A stretch of 7,020 bases of DNA from Spirochaetaceae bacterium (lineage in GTDB: Bacteria > Spirochaetota > Spirochaetia > Treponematales > Breznakiellaceae). The notes below the pieces were generated by a model, which ran no database searches, was not told where the DNA came from, and worked only from the letters and a program-made list of their open reading frames with translations. The stretch covers positions 1 to 7,020 of the forward strand of contig JAITGR010000204.1 in NCBI GenBank assembly GCA_031280455.1. The letters run 5' to 3'. Shown in pieces: positions 5,386 to 7,020 of the stretch. The translations under genes and the position numbers were made by a program. Positions within the stretch are counted from its first letter, which is position 1, and each line of letters opens with the position of its first letter.

Positions 5386-6585
5386 GTGGAATTGTTGTTT
5401 GGCAGGCTGAATGAAGAAAAACGCGCCGCGCTGGCCGCACTGGCCGCCTGTGTCGAGGCGTGTTTTCCGCTGCCGGCGCGTTTTGCCGCGCGGCTCCCCG
5501 CCGATATAGCCGCGCTTTCCCGTCTGCTCACGTCCGCGCGTTCCGAGCGCGACGGCGGGTATTTAAGCGGCGGACGGGCGCTTTCGGCGTATCTGCGGTA
5601 CTTTTTGCCGTGGAATGTGTACAAGTTGTGTGTGCTGTTTTCTGGCGATGCCGCGCCCGTGCTGTGTCCGCCTGTGCGCGACGGCGTTGTCTGCGCCGAC
5701 CTGGGTTCCGGTACGCTGGCGGTCCCCATCGCGCTGTGGATATGCTTTCCGGCGCTGCGTAAAGTGCGGCTTACGTTCTACTGTGTCGACAAAAACGCGC
5801 GGGCGCTGGATGCCGGTCAGGCGGTATTTGCCGCGCTGGCGCAAAAAACTGAAGGGGCGGGCGCGGGGTGCTGGGATATTCGGCTGGTAAAAAACGAAAT
5901 AAGCCGGTTCCGCGGTGCGGGCGATGGCGGGTTGGATTTTGTGTACGCATTTAACGTATACAACGAAATATACGCGCCGATAAAGCAGGGAGACGCGGGG
6001 GCGCTCGCGCTGTTTGCGGGGAAAACGGCGAGAACGCTCTGTGCGTTGCTGCGCGCTGGCGGGCGTGTGTGTGTTGCCGAACCCGGTGTGCCTGCCGCAG
6101 GTCAGTTTTTAAGCCGGCTGCGCGGCGCGTTTATTGAAGGTGGCTGCGAACTGCGGCTTCCGTGTCCGCACCGGCTGGTCTGTCCTGCCGCGGGTGGCCG
6201 GCGGGGTAAAAAGTGGTGTCATTTTGTGTTTGGCACCGAGGACGCGCCCGCATCGCTGCACGCGCTTTCCCAAAAGGCGCGGCTGTCTAAAGAAAAAATC
6301 ACGCTTTCTTTTATGCTGGCGGAAAAACCGGCGGGCGCGGCATCGAAAACCGCGGTGCCGGAGGGTGCGGGCGGGGTGCTACGGCTGCGCGCGCTTTCCG
6401 CGCCGGTGGCGCTTTCGGGCGGCAAGCGGGGGGTGTACGCCTGTTCCCGCGCGGGGCTTGCCCTGGTGTGCGGCGACAGCGATTTTTGCCGCGCTTTTGT
6501 CCCCGGCGCTTTGCTAACGTGTCCCTCCCCTGCTGAAAAAGTCCGCGACTCCAAAAGCGGCGCCCTGCTCGTCGCCGCCCAGTAG
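5386..6585 (+). CDS. Rsm22/METTL17-family methyltransferase-like protein
   Basis: This family is related to SAM-dependent methyltransferases; its eukaryotic members act on the mitochondrial small ribosomal subunit. The 399-residue product shows a SAM-binding motif I (VCADLGSGTLAVPI, about 102-115), an acidic motif II (YCVDKNARAL, 132-141), DFVYAFNVYNEIY (184-196), and the family's GGRVCVAEPGVPAAGQF (225-241). Then follows a Cys block CPHRLVC (260-266) and WCHF (277-280). A further Cys at 353, in GGKRGVYACSRAG, may complete a four-Cys site, and C362 and C368 are alternatives. Mammalian METTL17 and yeast Rsm22 are known to carry a 4Fe-4S cluster on comparable Cys residues, so a cluster is predicted here. 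GTG 5386 has GGGAG at 5371-5375 upstream, inside the merR tail. The region 280-340 is variable and Ala-rich. Whether it methylates RNA or serves as an assembly factor cannot be told. Confidence 0.85.
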   Translation: MELLFGRLNEEKRAALAALAACVEACFPLPARFAARLPADIAALSRLLTSARSERDGGYLSGGRALSAYLRYFLPWNVYKLCVLFSGDAAPVLCPPVRDGVVCADLGSGTLAVPIALWICFPALRKVRLTFYCVDKNARALDAGQAVFAALAQKTEGAGAGCWDIRLVKNEISRFRGAGDGGLDFVYAFNVYNEIYAPIKQGDAGALALFAGKTARTLCALLRAGGRVCVAEPGVPAAGQFLSRLRGAFIEGGCELRLPCPHRLVCPAAGGRRGKKWCHFVFGTEDAPASLHALSQKARLSKEKITLSFMLAEKPAGAASKTAVPEGAGGVLRLRALSAPVALSGGKRGVYACSRAGLALVCGDSDFCRAFVPGALLTCPSPAEKVRDSKSGALLVAAQ

Positions 6586-6610
6586 GGCGATCCCGCGCGC
6601 ACATTAGACT

Positions 6611-6636
6611 TGTTCTGAAACTTCAGTTTTAGAACA
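6611..6636. terminator. Hairpin, possible terminator of the seven-gene run
   Basis: tgttctgaaac (6611-6621) pairs with gttttagaaca (6626-6636) over 11 bp with a single G-T wobble, around the 4-base loop ttca. It lies 26 bases after the last stop codon. It is followed by gctctatttgt rather than a clean T-run, so intrinsic termination is possible but not secure; it could instead be another intergenic repeat. Confidence 0.4.
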
Positions 6637-6665
6637 GCTCTATTTGTCTGTTGCCGGTCTTTTGT

Positions 6666-6719
6666 CCGGTATATCAGAGCAAGGCGGAACGCGCTGGTTT
6701 ACTCCGGTATATCGCCCAA
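6666..6719. repeat. 54-bp direct repeat, copy 1
   Basis: The unit runs from ccggtatatcagagc to tccggtatatcgcccaa. It matches copy 2 (6755-6808) at 53 of 54 positions; the only difference is T at 6670 against C at 6759. The decamer ccggtatatc occurs near both ends of the unit (6666-6675 and 6704-6713). Confidence 0.92.
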
Positions 6720-6721
6720 GG

Positions 6722-6749
6722 CCAGATTTCGGATTTCAGATTTCAGACC
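6722..6749. repeat. Heptamer tandem array, orientation 1
   Basis: About three units of gatttc(g/a) (gatttcg, gatttca, gatttca) sit between the two 54-bp repeats. The array is the reverse complement of the heptamer array at 6812-6846, so the two could pair. Confidence 0.75.
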
Positions 6750-6754
6750 TTGCG

Positions 6755-6808
6755 CCGGCATATCAGAGCAAGGCGGAACGCGCTGGTTTACTCCGGTATA
6801 TCGCCCAA
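6755..6808. repeat. 54-bp direct repeat, copy 2
   Basis: Second copy of the 54-bp unit, offset 89 bp from copy 1 with one substitution (C at 6759). The near identity implies recent duplication or ongoing homogenisation. Confidence 0.92.
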
Positions 6809-6811
6809 AAT

Positions 6812-6846
6812 TCTGAAATCCGAAATCTGAAATCCGAAATCCGAAA
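6812..6846. repeat. Heptamer tandem array, orientation 2
   Basis: Successive 7-bp units tctgaaa/tccgaaa, that is (t/c)gaaatc repeated four times and then a decayed fifth unit (cgaaaag). It is reverse-complementary to the array at 6722-6749, and with the 54-bp copy between them could form a large stem-loop. Confidence 0.75.
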
Positions 6847-6852
6847 AGGCTC

Positions 6853-6882
6853 TTGCCACGCAACGCGCTTTGCGTATACAAT
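6853..6882 (+). promoter_or_regulatory. Predicted promoter for pduL with a possible operator
   Basis: -35 TTGCCA (6853-6858, 5 of 6) is followed by TATACA (6875-6880, 16-base spacer) or TACAAT (6877-6882, 18-base spacer). A 6-bp inverted repeat acgcaa/ttgcgt (6858-6863 and 6870-6875) fills the spacer and could be a repressor or activator site, possibly by chance. The first transcribed bases would lie about 25 bases before the pduL start. Confidence 0.5.
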
Positions 6883-6913
6883 AAATTACATTTTTAGCAA
6901 AAGGAGCATGGAA

Positions 6914-7020
6914 ATGGCATACAAAGTAGAAGTAGGAATATCCAATAAGCACGTTCATTTAAGCGAGGCGGATTTGGCGGCGCTGTTTGGGGCGGGGCAC
7001 AAACTCACCTTAAAAAAAGA
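6914..7020 (+). CDS. pduL: Phosphate propanoyltransferase PduL (PTAC), 3' end cut off
   Basis: PduL interconverts acyl-CoA and acyl phosphate (acetyl or propanoyl), linking CoA thioesters to substrate-level ATP formation through acetate or propionate kinase. Only the first 35 residues are in the window: MAYKVEVGISNKHVHLSEAD then LAALFGAGHKLTLKK. The SN(K/R)HVHLS block with its HxH pair (H13, H15) is the zinc-binding signature of the family's first barrel. AAGGAG at 6901-6906 sits 7 bases before ATG 6914; the in-frame ATG at 6908 is only 1 base away and unlikely. There is no N-terminal extension resembling a microcompartment encapsulation peptide, so a cytosolic role in acetate production is more likely than a shell-enclosed one. 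Confidence 0.88.
   Translation, partial: MAYKVEVGISNKHVHLSEADLAALFGAGHKLTLKK

Larger units (their letters stand above)
6586..6913. other. Repeat-rich intergenic region before pduL
   Basis: These 328 bases hold no supported gene. In order they contain a hairpin (6611-6636), a 54-bp direct repeat, an inverted heptamer array, the second 54-bp copy, the opposite heptamer array, and a promoter. A minus-strand open frame at 6699-6881 only translates the repeats (stretches like KSEIRN and FGFRISDFGF, familiar from spurious repeat-derived ORFs). Confidence 0.8.

Noticed and set aside
4965..5729. 254-residue minus-strand open frame spanning the der, merR and rsm22-like junctions
   Set aside because: It crosses three supported genes and shows no domain.
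6666..6846. CRISPR array
   Set aside because: Only two 54-bp copies, the unit is too long, the single spacer is itself a heptamer repeat, and no cas gene is present.
6699..6881. 60-residue minus-strand open frame before pduL
   Set aside because: Made entirely of the heptamer and 54-bp repeats; no ribosome-binding site or homology.
6914..7020. Bacterial microcompartment locus
   Set aside because: pduL alone is insufficient; no shell-protein gene is in the window and the N-terminus lacks an encapsulation-peptide extension.

Overview
The window is a bacterial chromosomal segment in which every supported gene lies on the + strand. It reads as housekeeping and conserved-hypothetical genes rather than as a phage, island or defence locus. 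GC is high overall (about 60-67% in most hand-counted lines) but falls to about 40% around 1680-1860. The origin is uncertain. A lipoprotein signal with a relaxed lipobox (AASC), PduL used as the phosphotransacylase, and the gene content together suggest a spirochaete (Treponema-like), but this rests on recognition and not on a search.

Layout: (1) 1-1358 holds the 3' part of a tRNA-dihydrouridine synthase gene overlapping a complete recX; their composition is C-leaning on the + strand. (2) 1359-1680 is a 322-base gap with a MITE-like repeat element (about 1392-1572) bounded by imperfect terminal inverted repeats and carrying nested inverted repeats, followed by a good sigma-70-type promoter. 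(3) 1681-6585 is a very compact seven-gene run, with junctions ranging from 4-base overlaps to 20-base gaps: a TatD-family metallohydrolase, a four-helix membrane protein of unknown function, a MutT-type Nudix hydrolase, a small SH3-like lipoprotein, the ribosome-assembly GTPase Der, a short MerR-type DNA-binding protein, and an Rsm22/METTL17-family methyltransferase-like protein with a cysteine cluster. This run is strongly G- and T-biased on the + strand, the opposite of region 1. (4) 6586-6913 is a 328-base repeat-rich gap with a hairpin, two 54-bp direct repeats, and heptanucleotide tandem arrays in inverted orientation, ending in a promoter. (5) 6914-7020 is the start of pduL.

The seven-gene run is probably one transcript from the promoter at 1576-1604. 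Two of its products point to ribosome biogenesis: Der acts on the 50S subunit, and the Rsm22/METTL17 family acts on the small subunit. Two others are small-molecule or nucleic-acid housekeeping enzymes (TatD nuclease, nucleotide-pool Nudix). The adjacent dus and recX genes concern tRNA modification and RecA control.

No convincing new multi-gene system was found. The most interesting items are the bacterial Rsm22-like protein with a predicted Fe-S cysteine set, motif substitutions in three housekeeping enzymes (TatD Asp to Glu, Der NKxD to NKTE, Dus GCP to GCC), and the two repeat-loaded intergenic regions. The first of these coincides with a base-skew reversal that may mark a rearrangement or a replichore boundary.
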